The translations under genes were made by a program, and so were the position numbers. Shown here in pieces: positions 39,719 through 48,573 of a stretch of 50,083 nt of DNA. The DNA comes from Gammaproteobacteria bacterium 39-13. GTDB taxonomy: Bacteria > Pseudomonadota > Gammaproteobacteria > Berkiellales > Berkiellaceae. The notes under the pieces are model-generated. The model was not told the DNA's origin. It saw only the letters and a program-made list of their open reading frames with translations, and made no database searches. Numbering within the stretch: position 1 is the first letter of the stretch; each line of letters begins with the position of its first letter. The DNA is taken from positions 1-50,083 of the forward strand of contig MKTN01000049.1 in NCBI GenBank assembly GCA_001898235.1. Reading direction: 5' to 3'.

Positions 39719-40201
39719 TTAAAGTGCTTCCCAAGTGCCATTGGGATGACGACAAGCAGTGCCATACACCCTTTCGGTTCTTCCATTAATAGTAGCCGTG
39801 GTCACAAATTCGCGACAATAAAGTCCGTCAAAACGGCGATGTCCATCACGAATAGGTCGGTAATATCCCCAATTACCGGTGCGAGCATTATTCCAATAAA
39901 TGGTTTGCCCAACTGGTGCACGACTTGCTGTCGCAAAGGCGCGGTTAGCTTCTCGAAGATCTTCTCCGTCCATTTTTTGACCAACAGCATTGCCCAACAA
40001 ACCACCAAATAGCGCCCCAATAATAGCACCAGCGACTCTCCCGCCATGGTGACCAAATTGTGCTCCAATCACACCACCTGCGACAGCACCGATGACAGTT
40101 GCTGCAGTTTCCTTTTGACTAGGTGGCATCGATCGTTGGCACCCTCCCAATAAGCTTGAAGCCAACAATAACCCAATAATGATTTGCTTTTTGCTTTTCA
40201 T
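39719..40201 (-). CDS. Glycine-zipper lipoprotein, 17-kDa surface antigen type
   Basis: A 160-residue lipoprotein. The start at ATG 40201 gives a clean signal peptide MKSKKQIIIGLLLASS with lipobox LLGGC (Cys21). A glycine-zipper segment follows (AVAGGVIGAQFGHHGG and GAIIGALFGGLLGNAVG, about residues 35-80), as in the rickettsial 17-kDa antigen family, then a C-terminal beta domain with YCREFVTTATINGR and ACRHPNGTWE. The frame is open to 40474, but that extension has no lipoprotein sense and overlaps the divergent gene. An intermediate ATG at 40222, preceded by AGGAGG, is possible. It is likely an outer-membrane envelope protein of unknown function. Confidence 0.85.
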   Translation of the reverse strand: MKSKKQIIIGLLLASSLLGGCQRSMPPSQKETAATVIGAVAGGVIGAQFGHHGGRVAGAIIGALFGGLLGNAVGQKMDGEDLREANRAFATASRAPVGQTIYWNNARTGNWGYYRPIRDGHRRFDGLYCREFVTTATINGRTERVYGTACRHPNGTWEAL

Positions 40202-40363
40202 ATACTGTCCAGCGTAAGACATGGGCCCACACTGCCTCCTGTATGCGTTAACAATCGTCCTCGTTATCTTTTTCGGCGCATCAACTAAAATCTTTAATAT
40301 ACCCTTAAGAAAATTGGGTATAATTCGATATATGAGGTAAGTAAGAGGAGGAATTTTACGACA

Positions 40364-40759
40364 ATGGCCCAAACGCTTGATCCAGTCCCACTGGAGGCTT
40401 TTTTTGACGAAGTAAAGGAACAACTTGGCATACAACTGAAATATCTTCCAGATAATGCTAAATTTCCCATTCAACTTGAGAATGCGCCTCTTGGCATTTC
40501 ACGCAATAAATGCGTAGAACTATTGCAGTTTATTAAAGGGCAAGTAGATTTACGTGAAAATGAAATTGGCCAACTCTATGCAAGTAAAAGTGGTGGGAAA
40601 TTTCTGCTAGATATTAGTATGGAAGCGGCTATCGCTTTATCGGATGTATATGCGTTAAGCTTTTTCTATCCTCATGAGGAGCCAGAAGAAGAAATCACGC
40701 CTTCCAAGCCCCCCAAGGCAAAAAAACCTACTGATCCAAAAAGCAAAAAAGAGCAATGA
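40364..40759 (+). CDS. Small conserved-looking hypothetical protein with Pro/Lys tail
   Basis: I do not recognise this 131-residue protein. Residues 1-105 look like a compact alpha/beta domain (LEAFFDEVKEQLGIQLKYLPDN...CVELLQFIKGQVDLRENEIGQLYAS). The last 25 residues are Pro/Lys-rich and unstructured (PSKPPKAKKPTDPKSKK). The ATG has AGAGGAGG about 12 bases upstream. It is divergent from the glycine-zipper gene and convergent with pilW, eight bases from the pilW stop. It is the only plus-strand gene in the right third of the window. No function is proposed. Confidence 0.65.
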   Translation: MAQTLDPVPLEAFFDEVKEQLGIQLKYLPDNAKFPIQLENAPLGISRNKCVELLQFIKGQVDLRENEIGQLYASKSGGKFLLDISMEAAIALSDVYALSFFYPHEEPEEEITPSKPPKAKKPTDPKSKKEQ

Positions 40760-40767
40760 TGTCTTCG

Positions 40768-41568
40768 CTAACTCATCTTTTTGTAAGATAATAAATCAGA
40801 TGGTTTTGCCTGCGGAAACTTAGCATTCAAAAGCAATTGATAGCTTGCTAGCTTGTCGGTCTCACCTGTTCTTTTTGCTAGTTCAATACCAAGTAGTAAT
40901 GAACGTGCATTAGGTTGTGAAAGCTGGGTAAAGCGCGTGTGATAAGCTTTTGCATCAGAGATATTTTTTTGCTGATATTTAATGATAGCCATCTCTAAAA
41001 GCGCATTGGTTCTATTAGGATCATATCGAAGCGCTTTTTCAAAATACTCAGCTGCTTTTGCCATGTCAGGAATTTGCTGCACACAAAGTCCCGCATTCTC
41101 GTAAGTTTCAGCAGTAAGTGTATAATTAGGATCATCGATTGCTTTTAGAAATTCCTTTTCTGCTTTTCGATATTTGTGCTGGCGACACAAGAAAGCGCCA
41201 TACATGTTGTGCTCATTTCCACCTTTGGCATTAAGAGATATCGCCTTCTGATAAGCTTTTTCAGCTTCTTCGTTCTCTCCTACTCTTTCTAAAAAAAAGC
41301 CGTAAGAATAATGCGCTTCAGATAAATTGGGCGCGAGTTCTTTCGCACGAATAAATTTGGATTTTGCTCGAGATATTTGATCTTGTTTTAAATAATTGAC
41401 ACCTAATTCAATATTTAAACGCGCAGCTTTATCCAAGTCTTTGGTATTCGGTAAAGCATACATAGAGGGAACAGAACCTTCGCTTATCGTCGTTTCTTTT
41501 TTATTAGGAGATGAACACGCGACCAAGCTGCCTGCTAAAATTAAAATGAAAAATTTCCCTTTTTTCAT
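40768..41568 (-). CDS. pilW: Type IV pilus biogenesis/stability lipoprotein PilW (PilF)
   Basis: PilW/PilF is the TPR lipoprotein that localises and stabilises the PilQ secretin multimer in the outer membrane. It has a signal peptide with lipobox SLVAC (Cys18), then about six TPR units between residues 45 and 235 (LNIELGVNYLKQDQISRAK, SEAHYSYGFFLERVGENEEAEKAYQKAI, ETYENAGLCVQQIPDMAKAAEYFEKAL). It lies 15 nt downstream of rlmN, the conserved rlmN-pilF order of Pseudomonas, and is likely co-transcribed with it. Length is 266 residues. Confidence 0.9.
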   Translation of the reverse strand: MKKGKFFILILAGSLVACSSPNKKETTISEGSVPSMYALPNTKDLDKAARLNIELGVNYLKQDQISRAKSKFIRAKELAPNLSEAHYSYGFFLERVGENEEAEKAYQKAISLNAKGGNEHNMYGAFLCRQHKYRKAEKEFLKAIDDPNYTLTAETYENAGLCVQQIPDMAKAAEYFEKALRYDPNRTNALLEMAIIKYQQKNISDAKAYHTRFTQLSQPNARSLLLGIELAKRTGETDKLASYQLLLNAKFPQAKPSDLLSYKKMS

Positions 41569-41583
41569 AACAAGAACCTCTTA

Positions 41584-42735
41584 TTAGACTTGCTGTTCGG
41601 AATGTTCCCTTTCAACTACCTTCAAAGGAACCGTTATTCCTAAACTTTGTTTAAATTTCGCACTACGTTGAGTTCTATCATTTACCTGTCCGGCTAATTG
41701 CCCACAGGCAGCATCAATATCATCACCACGTGTTTTGCGCTTCATGGTCACAAGACCTGCATTCATTAAGATATCCTGAAAGCGCTGTATCACTTTATCA
41801 TCAGAACGTTGATATTTTGTTCCATTAAATGGATTAAAAGGAATTAAATTTACTTTTGACGGTACATCTTTCAAGATTTTAATTAATTCATAAGCATGCT
41901 CTGGTTGATCATTTACATCCTTTAGCATGACATATTCCATGGTAATTCGACGTCGCTTATCATCGCGAAGATAGCGCTTACAAGCGGCAAGCAATTCTTT
42001 GATAGGATATTTTTTATTAATAGGGACCAATTCTGTACGCAAAGTATCATTTGGCGCGTGCAAAGATACCGCTAGCGCGATATCCGTTACTTCGGCTAAT
42101 TGATCAATCGCAGGGACGACACCTGATGTACTTAATGTTACTCGACGTTTTGATAAGCCATAAGCCAGATCATCTAGCATAATATTGACAGCCATCACGA
42201 CATTTTCAAAATTTAAAAGAGGCTCACCCATCCCCATCAGAACCACGTTAGTGATGGGCCTATCTATCGCCTTAAAATTGCCTTCTTCTTTTAAAGTCTT
42301 AACGGCATACCAAACTTGACCAATAATTTCAGATGAGGTGAGATTTCGCTGAAATCCTTGTTGTGCTGTATGACAGAAACGACAATTTAGTGCACATCCT
42401 ACCTGGGAAGAAATACATAAGGTGGCTCGTTCCGGTTCTGGAATATAAACTGTTTCAATAGCACCAGCACCTTCCACTTGAAACAACCATTTTCGAGTAC
42501 CATCTTTTGCAGTATGTTCACTCAACACACTCGGTGCTTGAATAATACAATGCTCCATGAGTTTCTGACGCAACGCTTTACTTAGGTTCGTCATTTCAGA
42601 AAATTCAGATAAGCTTTCAGCATGGATCCATTTTAGGATTTGTTGTGCTCTAAAAGGCTTCTCCCCTAAATCAACCAATGTTTGGGTAAGCGCCTTAAGG
42701 TCTAAACCAAGTAAATTAATTTTGCTATCAGTCAT
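41584..42735 (-). CDS. rlmN: 23S rRNA/tRNA adenine-C2 methyltransferase RlmN
   Basis: RlmN is a radical-SAM enzyme that methylates A2503 of 23S rRNA and A37 of certain tRNAs. The [4Fe-4S] motif Cys114-x3-Cys118-x2-Cys121 is seen in [11 protein letters not shown]. The GEPLLN motif appears as [13 protein letters not shown], and a C-terminal catalytic Cys is in [10 protein letters not shown]. Length is 383 (E. coli 384). It depends on Fe-S supply from the isc operon a little upstream. A 250-nt repeat-bearing gap separates it from ndk. Confidence 0.97.
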   Translation of the reverse strand: MTDSKINLLGLDLKALTQTLVDLGEKPFRAQQILKWIHAESLSEFSEMTNLSKALRQKLMEHCIIQAPSVLSEHTAKDGTRKWLFQVEGAGAIETVYIPEPERATLCISSQVGCALNCRFCHTAQQGFQRNLTSSEIIGQVWYAVKTLKEEGNFKAIDRPITNVVLMGMGEPLLNFENVVMAVNIMLDDLAYGLSKRRVTLSTSGVVPAIDQLAEVTDIALAVSLHAPNDTLRTELVPINKKYPIKELLAACKRYLRDDKRRRITMEYVMLKDVNDQPEHAYELIKILKDVPSKVNLIPFNPFNGTKYQRSDDKVIQRFQDILMNAGLVTMKRKTRGDDIDAACGQLAGQVNDRTQRSAKFKQSLGITVPLKVVEREHSEQQV

Positions 42736-42761
42736 GAATTCCTACCAGGAAGCTCTATAGT

Positions 42762-42850
42762 CTTCACAGATGACTCTTCAACTTTGTTGGCTGCGTGTTA
42801 CCGCAACTGTCATGTATTTTGTATACACTTCTACCCGTCTTCGCTAAAGC
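42762..42850 (+). repeat. Degenerate copy of the ~130-bp repeat element (copy 3)
   Basis: CTTTGTTGGCTGCGTGTTACCGCAACTGTCATGTATTTTGTATACACTTC parallels the centre of the elements at 5724 and 36090: TTGCC.GCGTTC, then C-T-G-T-C, then the GTA.TTTGTGTAC palindrome. It has the same orientation and again lies just upstream of a minus-strand start (rlmN). The right terminal arm appears to be replaced by CCGCC hairpins. Confidence 0.55.
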
Positions 42851-42902
42851 TTCGGCGGGTCTGAGTAATCAGGTCCGCCGTAGGCTTAAGGTTTAGGCGG
42901 AT
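42833..42902. repeat. CCGCC/GGCGG hairpin repeat
   Basis: ACCCGTCttcgctaaagcttcGGCGGGT followed by CCGCCGtaggcttaaggtttaGGCGG. The arms are related to those at 15701-15840 and 49334-49360. Located in the ndk-rlmN gap. Confidence 0.6.
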
Positions 42903-42986
42903 TGTTCTAACACTTGCCGCATCAAAGAAAAATCATCTGCTGTGACTATATGCCGCGAAGAGTATCTCATCACGGCATAACATGAT

Positions 42987-43418
42987 TTATCTTATACGTG
43001 AACAAATTTCATTATCTTTGAAGAAAAAAGCAATTTCGCGAGCTGCAGTGTCAGACGCATCTGAGCCATGTACTGCATTTTCATCAATAGATTGCGCAAA
43101 ATCTGCTCGAATTGTTCCGGGCGCAGCCTTTTTAGGATCAGTTGCTCCCATGATATCCCGATTCAAGGCAATCGCGTTATCACCTTCTAACACTTGAACT
43201 AACACGGGGCCACTTATCATAAATTTAACGAGATCAGCAAAAAAAGGACGTTCTTTGTGAACTTCATAAAAGGCTTCTGCTTGTTCACGTGAAAGCTGCA
43301 TCATTCTAGCTGCAACAATTCTTAATCCTGCTTTTTCAAAACGCGCTAACACTTCACCGATTACATTCTTTGCAACGGCATCAGGTTTTACGATAGATAA
43401 AGTACGCTCTACGGCCAT
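42987..43418 (-). CDS. ndk: Nucleoside diphosphate kinase
   Basis: Ndk equilibrates nucleoside di- and triphosphates by a phospho-histidine mechanism. The 143-residue protein (E. coli 143) has [11 protein letters not shown] at the N-terminus with Lys11, and the active-site His117 in the NAVHGSD signature. ERPFF and [10 protein letters not shown] are also family-typical. It lies between iscX and rlmN as in Pseudomonas aeruginosa. A TTAGCCG hairpin upstream (43450-43474) may separate its transcription from the isc operon. Confidence 0.98.
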   Translation of the reverse strand: MAVERTLSIVKPDAVAKNVIGEVLARFEKAGLRIVAARMMQLSREQAEAFYEVHKERPFFADLVKFMISGPVLVQVLEGDNAIALNRDIMGATDPKKAAPGTIRADFAQSIDENAVHGSDASDTAAREIAFFFKDNEICSRIR

Positions 43419-43449
43419 CTTAATATTCTCCAGTCATTAAACAAACTAA

Positions 43450-43474
43450 TTAGCCGTCGAGAAGCCGCGGCTAA
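43450..43474 (-). terminator. Hairpin between iscX and ndk
   Basis: TTAGCCG (43450-43456) and CGGCTAA (43468-43474) are perfect inverse repeats. A second weak GCCC-GGGC hairpin followed by TTTT on the minus strand lies right after the iscX stop (about 43572-43592). Either could end the isc transcript. Confidence 0.5.
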
Positions 43475-43592
43475 ATAAAAAACGAACTATTATACCTGTT
43501 ACGCCTTAAAGATGCGAAACATCAACGAAATCATGTCCGCAGCATTCAAACCATATGCTGCTTTTTTCAATATTAAAAGCCCCAGTTGGGCC

Positions 43593-43793
43593 TTAGTCTA
43601 CTTCATTTATCCAAGCCATCTGAATGGCCTCGAGAATTTTCTCATTGCTCTTTTTAGGATCATCCTTAAAATTAGGTAATTCACAAATCCATCGATGCAG
43701 ATCTGTAAAGCGGACATATTGGGGATCAACGTCAGGATGCTTATCGGCAAGTTCGCAAACGATATCTTGTATGTCAGTCCAAAGATAATTCAT
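43593..43793 (-). CDS. iscX: Fe-S cluster assembly protein IscX
   Basis: IscX is a small acidic winged-helix protein that binds IscS and iron and tunes cluster assembly. The 66-residue length and sequence are typical: DPQYVRFTDLHRWICELPNF and the C-terminal LEAIQMAWINE. It is the last gene of the isc operon, 35 nt after fdx. Confidence 0.96.
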   Translation of the reverse strand: MNYLWTDIQDIVCELADKHPDVDPQYVRFTDLHRWICELPNFKDDPKKSNEKILEAIQMAWINEVD

Positions 43794-43828
43794 TAAAAAT
43801 CATTCCTGTAAATTTTTATGGAAAGCTC

Positions 43829-44167
43829 TTAGCGTTTCTCTGATACTTGATTAATCGTATATTTGGGGATCTCAATTTCCAAATCTTCATCGGCTACAAT
43901 CGCTTGGCAGCTTAATCGTGATTGAGGCTCAAGTCCCCAAGCTCTATCAAGCAAATCTTCTTCTCTTTCAATAGGAGGTTCAAGTGAATTATAACCCCGA
44001 CGTACAATGACATGGCAGGTTGTACAGGCACAAGATTTTTCGCAAGCATGCTCTATTTCGACACCATGCTTTAAAGCGGCATCTAAAATGGATTGTCCTT
44101 CTTCAGCCTCAATTGTTTTCCCTTGCGGACAAATATCAGGATGTGGCAAAAAAGTAATTTTTGTCAT
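43829..44167 (-). CDS. fdx: [2Fe-2S] ferredoxin of the isc operon
   Basis: Adrenodoxin-type ferredoxin that supplies electrons for Fe-S assembly. The four cluster ligands fall at Cys42, Cys48, Cys51 and Cys87 (HACEKSCACTTC and LSCQA), the same numbering as E. coli Fdx. Length is 112. Its start codon overlaps the hscA stop (ATGA), so translation is coupled. Confidence 0.97.
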   Translation of the reverse strand: MTKITFLPHPDICPQGKTIEAEEGQSILDAALKHGVEIEHACEKSCACTTCHVIVRRGYNSLEPPIEREEDLLDRAWGLEPQSRLSCQAIVADEDLEIEIPKYTINQVSEKR

Positions 44168-46011
44168 GTGAGTACTTTCTCAATCTCAGCTACAGTCTTG
44201 CCAGCAAGCACATCAGCTAAAGCTGTGTTCAATCTTCTTTCTGCAAATTCTTGCATAGCAGGCTCTAATGAGACTATCGCCTCATTAATCTTACTTAATT
44301 GCTTTAGCGTTAGTGCATCACGAAGCTGTGCTCTTCCTGCATCTAGTAAACCTTGTAATTCGTATGATATTAAATGAGCATCTTTTTCCAGGGCTCTATC
44401 AAGGCTCATTAATAAATGCTGCGCTTCACCTATTTTTTCGTGCAGCTTCCGTAAATTCATATCTTCTTGCGCATGATGAATGGAATCTTCAATCAGAGAA
44501 ATTACAGCCTCTTCTGTCAAACCGTAAGTTGGTTTGACTTCAATTTGGCTTTGAATGCCACTACCAAGTTCTTTTGCTTCCACTTTTAATAAACCATCAC
44601 TGTCAACGCGAAAAGTCACTTCGATACGTGCTTTCCCAGCGGTCATCCCAGGAAAACCGGTTAAATCGAACCGCGCTAACGATCGGCAATCTTTAGCAAG
44701 CTCACGCTCTCCTTGCACGATATGTAAACTTAAGCCGTTTTGCCCATCTTGGAAAGTCGTGAACATCTGTGTTGCTTGTGCAGGGATCGGGGTATTGCGC
44801 ATCAGAATTTTGTCTGCAACGCCACCCATCATCTCAATACCTAATGATAATGGTATAACATCGAGTAACAATGCATCTTGTGCATGATTCCCTACTAATA
44901 TATTTGCCTGTATGCCCGCGCCAATGGCAACAACTTGATCAGGATCAATATCTGTCAATGGCATTTTCCCAAAAAATTCCGCTACTTTTTCACGAATAAA
45001 ACGCGTGCGGGTTGAGCCGCCAACCATCACAATATGCGAAATATCCTCAGGTGATTTTTTCGCATCCTGCAAAACTTGCTGACAAAGCATCAGCGCCCTG
45101 TCTACCAAAGGTAAGATTAATTGGTTAAAAATATTCAAGGTTAATTCACCTTGCCAGCCATTTCCTAAAGAAATAGAAGCAGTATCGTGTTCACTTAAAT
45201 ATTCTTTTGCCTGACGCGCCTTAAGTATTAATTCAGGAAAATTAACGTCAGAAATACAAAGTTGAGATTGCTTCAATACCCACTGGGCAATAATATGATC
45301 AATATCATCTCCCCCCAATGCGGTATCGCCGGCTGTTGCTAAAACCTCAAATATACCTTGCGATAACTGCAGCAATGACACATCAAAAGTACCACCACCC
45401 AAATCAAAAATAAGGCAGGTTCCTTCAGCTCCTCTATCTAATCCGTAAGCTAATGCTGCCGCAGTGGGCTCATTTAATAATCGCAAAACTTTAATCCCAG
45501 CCATTCGCGCTGCATCTTTAGTGGCTTGGCGCTGAGCATCATCAAAATAAGCAGGAACAGTAATAACGGCTTCATGAATGTCAGGATCAAGCCCCTGCGC
45601 CACAACCATCAATTTCTTTAAGATATGTGCTGATACCATCATGGGAGAAACAGGGCCTGCAACTGTTTGCAATTCAATAATTTGCGGATCCTTATCTAAA
45701 AAATGATAAGGAAAAGACAGGGCTGTTTTTTGAATATCTTGATAGCTTCGTCCCATCAAACGCTTTATAGACGAAATAGTATTAAGGGGATCACAAGCAA
45801 GATGTGATTTTGCATTTTCCCCTACTACCACTTCTCCTGTTGCTAAATACTGCACAACAGAGGGCAATAATTTTTCACCACTTTCCTGAGATAATACCTG
45901 AATTGTACCATCCACTTCACTGGCAACTAATGAGTAGGTCGTCCCTAAGTCTATTCCGACTGCACGACGTGGCTTTATGGTGCTTGGCTGTTGAATTTGC
46001 AATAATGGCAT
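44164..46011 (-). CDS. hscA: Fe-S specific Hsp70 chaperone HscA
   Basis: HscA is the Hsp70 that transfers clusters from IscU, recognising its LPPVK motif. The nucleotide-binding domain has VGIDLGTTYSLVA (near residue 19), NEPTAAALAYGLD, FDLGGGTFDVSLL and VGGSTR. The substrate-binding domain follows from about residue 390 (LSLGIEMMGG). Length is 615 (E. coli 616), shorter than DnaK and lacking its acidic tail. The gene lies four bases after hscB and overlaps fdx. Confidence 0.97.
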   Translation of the reverse strand: MPLLQIQQPSTIKPRRAVGIDLGTTYSLVASEVDGTIQVLSQESGEKLLPSVVQYLATGEVVVGENAKSHLACDPLNTISSIKRLMGRSYQDIQKTALSFPYHFLDKDPQIIELQTVAGPVSPMMVSAHILKKLMVVAQGLDPDIHEAVITVPAYFDDAQRQATKDAARMAGIKVLRLLNEPTAAALAYGLDRGAEGTCLIFDLGGGTFDVSLLQLSQGIFEVLATAGDTALGGDDIDHIIAQWVLKQSQLCISDVNFPELILKARQAKEYLSEHDTASISLGNGWQGELTLNIFNQLILPLVDRALMLCQQVLQDAKKSPEDISHIVMVGGSTRTRFIREKVAEFFGKMPLTDIDPDQVVAIGAGIQANILVGNHAQDALLLDVIPLSLGIEMMGGVADKILMRNTPIPAQATQMFTTFQDGQNGLSLHIVQGERELAKDCRSLARFDLTGFPGMTAGKARIEVTFRVDSDGLLKVEAKELGSGIQSQIEVKPTYGLTEEAVISLIEDSIHHAQEDMNLRKLHEKIGEAQHLLMSLDRALEKDAHLISYELQGLLDAGRAQLRDALTLKQLSKINEAIVSLEPAMQEFAERRLNTALADVLAGKTVAEIEKVLT

Positions 46012-46015
46012 AAGT

Positions 46016-46564
46016 TTAATCCTGATCTTTGCTTAAAGTAGCAGAAGTCATTGTGGCAAGCTCTTCGTGCAATCGTACATAAAATTGCATTTTGCGTACC
46101 CATAAGCGCGCTTCAGAAAGATCTGTTGCTTCATGACCTAAATATTCACGTAGTCGCTTCTCGCATTCAATTAAAGCAGCGTCTATTTCTTTTTTAAGCT
46201 GCAGCAAATCACTTGCACTATGACTATGATGAACTAAACTCATTCGTTCCCGTATGCTCATTTGCTCCATGAGAAAATCCATCGGCATACTCGTATCCAT
46301 TTCATTAAGTGCATCAATGCCTTGGAGCTTTAACAAATAAACAGCTCGCTTTAATGGGCATTCTAATATCCGATAAGCTTCATTCACTCTTGCAGCATAT
46401 TCAATCGCTAAACGCTTTTCATGAGGCGTCGCATTAATATAGTTATCTGGATGGATCCGTTGTTGCAATTGATACAATCGAGTTTTGATTAGCGCATTAT
46501 CTTGATGGAATGCTTTAGGTAAGCCAAACAGCTCGAAAAAATCAGGGTTCAAATTATATGTCAT
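46016..46564 (-). CDS. hscB: Fe-S co-chaperone HscB
   Basis: J-domain co-chaperone that delivers IscU to HscA. The J-domain covers residues 1-75 with FFELFGLP and the HPD tripeptide in RIHPDNY. The C-terminal helical domain that binds IscU follows. Length is 182 (E. coli 171). It begins directly at the iscA stop and ends four bases before hscA. Confidence 0.96.
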   Translation of the reverse strand: MTYNLNPDFFELFGLPKAFHQDNALIKTRLYQLQQRIHPDNYINATPHEKRLAIEYAARVNEAYRILECPLKRAVYLLKLQGIDALNEMDTSMPMDFLMEQMSIRERMSLVHHSHSASDLLQLKKEIDAALIECEKRLREYLGHEATDLSEARLWVRKMQFYVRLHEELATMTSATLSKDQD

Positions 46565-46966
46565 TCATTCATCTGCCAGGGTAAAACTTTCACCACAACC
46601 GCATTGATTGCCTACATTGGGGTTTTCAAACTGCAATCCCTCATTAAGTCCCTCTTTGCGAAAATCCATTGTGGTGCCGCCCTTAAAAAATTTTAAGTAT
46701 ATTTCCTTATCAATCAGCACCGTGACATCATCCACACCAAAGGCAAAATCAATACTGCGCTGACTATCTGGATAAGCATATTCCAGCACATATTCATACC
46801 CTGAGCAGCCTGCTTTCTTCACGCCGACTCTTATCCCAATAGGCTTAGGAGCACGTGTGGCTTTTTCTAAGGAACGCTTAATGTGATGCAAAGCATTGCT
46901 CGTCACTAAAAGTCCAGGATCGTTTAGCGGTAAATCAGTCGGTAACTTTATCTGTGGTACGTTCAT
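46565..46966 (-). CDS. iscA: A-type Fe-S carrier IscA
   Basis: A-type carrier protein that accepts clusters or iron and passes them to apo-proteins. The three ligand cysteines are in AGCSGYEY and CGCGESF. The DFRKEGLNEGLQFENPN segment is family-typical. The protein has an N-terminal extension of about 20 residues relative to E. coli IscA (107 aa). With ATG 46966 it overlaps the 3' end of iscU by 32 nt; an ATG at 46984 would add six residues and overlap further. No later Met precedes the conserved core, so the overlap looks genuine. Confidence 0.93.
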   Translation of the reverse strand: MNVPQIKLPTDLPLNDPGLLVTSNALHHIKRSLEKATRAPKPIGIRVGVKKAGCSGYEYVLEYAYPDSQRSIDFAFGVDDVTVLIDKEIYLKFFKGGTTMDFRKEGLNEGLQFENPNVGNQCGCGESFTLADE

Positions 46967-47342
46967 GTTTTGCTCGATAATCATTTACTGCTGCTTTAAT
47001 TGCATCTTCCGCCAATAATGAACAGTGTATTTTCACCGGTGGAAGCTTCAACTCTTCCGCTATCTCTGTATTCTTTATTTTATCAGCTTCCTCTAAAGTA
47101 CGCCCCTTTAACCATTCTGTGGCTAAAGAACTCGAAGCAATAGCGGACCCACAACCAAACGTCTTAAATACGGCGTTTTGGATAATACCCGTTTTTTCAT
47201 CTACTTCAATTTGCAGCTTCATCACGTCACCGCAGGCAGGTGCGCCGACCATGCCAGTGCCAACATTTGGGCTATTTTTATCTAAATTCCCAACATTTCT
47301 TGGGTTTTCATAGTGATCAATCACTTTTTCGTTGTATGCCAT
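46935..47342 (-). CDS. iscU: Fe-S cluster scaffold IscU
   Basis: Scaffold on which [2Fe-2S] clusters are built. It begins MAYNEKVIDHYENPRNVG, nearly identical to E. coli. The ligands are Cys37, Cys64, His106 and Cys107, and the HscA-binding LPPVK is at 100-104. It is 135 residues, seven longer at the C-terminus than E. coli, and the extra codons overlap iscA. It lies 22 nt after iscS. Confidence 0.98.
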   Translation of the reverse strand: MAYNEKVIDHYENPRNVGNLDKNSPNVGTGMVGAPACGDVMKLQIEVDEKTGIIQNAVFKTFGCGSAIASSSLATEWLKGRTLEEADKIKNTEIAEELKLPPVKIHCSLLAEDAIKAAVNDYRAKHERTTDKVTD

Positions 47343-47364
47343 TTTTAACCCCTGTTATCACAAT

Positions 47365-48573
47365 CTAGTGTGCAGCCCATTCAATCGTACTGAGATCAAT
47401 ACCCTCTTTGTGCATGTCCCATAAAGGAGACATTTCACGTAAGCGCGTAATCACATTTCGAACCGCTTGTATTGCCATTGTCACTTCTTCTTCAGTCGTA
47501 AATCGTCCGAATGAAAAACGCAAGCTGCTGTGTGCTAATTCATCATTTAGTCCAAGCGAACGCAGGACATAAGATGGTTCCAAACTTGCCGAAGTACAGG
47601 CCGAACCTGATGAAAGTGCAAGATTTTTTAGTCCCATGATTAAGGACTCACCTTCAATAAAATTGATACTGAGATTCAAAATCCCAGGAAGACGCTTTTC
47701 TGGATGACCATTGAGGTAGATCTCTTCAATATCCTTTAACCCATCCCAAAGCTTGTCACGCAATGCGCTAATTCGATTAGCCTCTTCTTGTAATGACGCT
47801 TTGGCGATTCGACACGCCTCTCCCATACCTACAATCTGGTGCGTCGCAAGCGTTCCTGAGCGCATTCCACGCTCGTGTCCACCACCATGCATTTGTGGGT
47901 TTAATCTTATTCTGGGCTTACGACGCACATAAAGTGCGCCGATCCCTTTAGGACCATAGATTTTATGCCCAGAAATAGAAAGTAAATCTATTTCATTGTT
48001 TTGCATATCAAGAGGGATCTTACCCACACTTTGAGCAGCATCTACGTGGAAAATGATCCCTTTTTCGCGGGTCATTTTCCCAATCGCTTCAATGTCTTGG
48101 ATCACGCCAATTTCATTATTTGCGTGCATAATAGATACCAGTATCGTATCGTCACGAATAGCAGCGTTGATTTTCTCTACCGCAATCACCCCTTGATGAT
48201 CAGGCTCAAGATATGTCACTTCAAATCCTTCACGCTCTAATTGACGGCAGCTATCCAAAACAGCTTTGTGCTCAATCTTGCTGGTAATAATATGTTTGCC
48301 CTTGCGCTGATAAAATTGTGCCGCGCCCTTCAACGCCAAGTTGTCAGATTCTGTTGCGCCACTTGTCCAGATAATTTCACGCGGATCGGCATTGATCAAA
48401 GCAGCAACCTCAGCACGTGCCTCTTCAATCAGGGTTTCAGCCTGCCAACCATAGCTATGCGAACGTGATGCCGGATTGCCAAAATCTTCTTTTAAGCAAT
48501 AGGTCATTTTCTCTATCACCCGAGGATCCATCGGCGTTGTGGCCGCATAATCAAAATATAGTGGTTTCTTCAT
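47365..48573 (-). CDS. iscS: Cysteine desulfurase IscS
   Basis: PLP enzyme that releases sulfur from cysteine for Fe-S clusters and tRNA thiolation. PLP Lys204 is in [10 protein letters not shown] and the catalytic loop Cys326 is in [14 protein letters not shown]; His102 stacks on PLP. Length is 402 (E. coli 404). The C-terminus ends with the WAAH typical of IscS. Its ATG overlaps the stop of the 82-residue ORF upstream (ATGA), so the two are translationally coupled. Confidence 0.98.
   Translation of the reverse strand: MKKPLYFDYAATTPMDPRVIEKMTYCLKEDFGNPASRSHSYGWQAETLIEEARAEVAALINADPREIIWTSGATESDNLALKGAAQFYQRKGKHIITSKIEHKAVLDSCRQLEREGFEVTYLEPDHQGVIAVEKINAAIRDDTILVSIMHANNEIGVIQDIEAIGKMTREKGIIFHVDAAQSVGKIPLDMQNNEIDLLSISGHKIYGPKGIGALYVRRKPRIRLNPQMHGGGHERGMRSGTLATHQIVGMGEACRIAKASLQEEANRISALRDKLWDGLKDIEEIYLNGHPEKRLPGILNLSINFIEGESLIMGLKNLALSSGSACTSASLEPSYVLRSLGLNDELAHSSLRFSFGRFTTEEEVTMAIQAVRNVITRLREMSPLWDMHKEGIDLSTIEWAAH

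Noticed and set aside
39802-40068. 88-codon frame antiparallel in frame to the glycine-zipper lipoprotein gene
   Set aside because: It lies wholly inside a well-supported lipoprotein gene in another frame and shows no protein-like pattern of its own.
40202-40474. N-terminal extension of the glycine-zipper protein to 40474
   Set aside because: It would bury the lipoprotein signal peptide and overlap the divergent 131-aa gene and its ribosome binding site.
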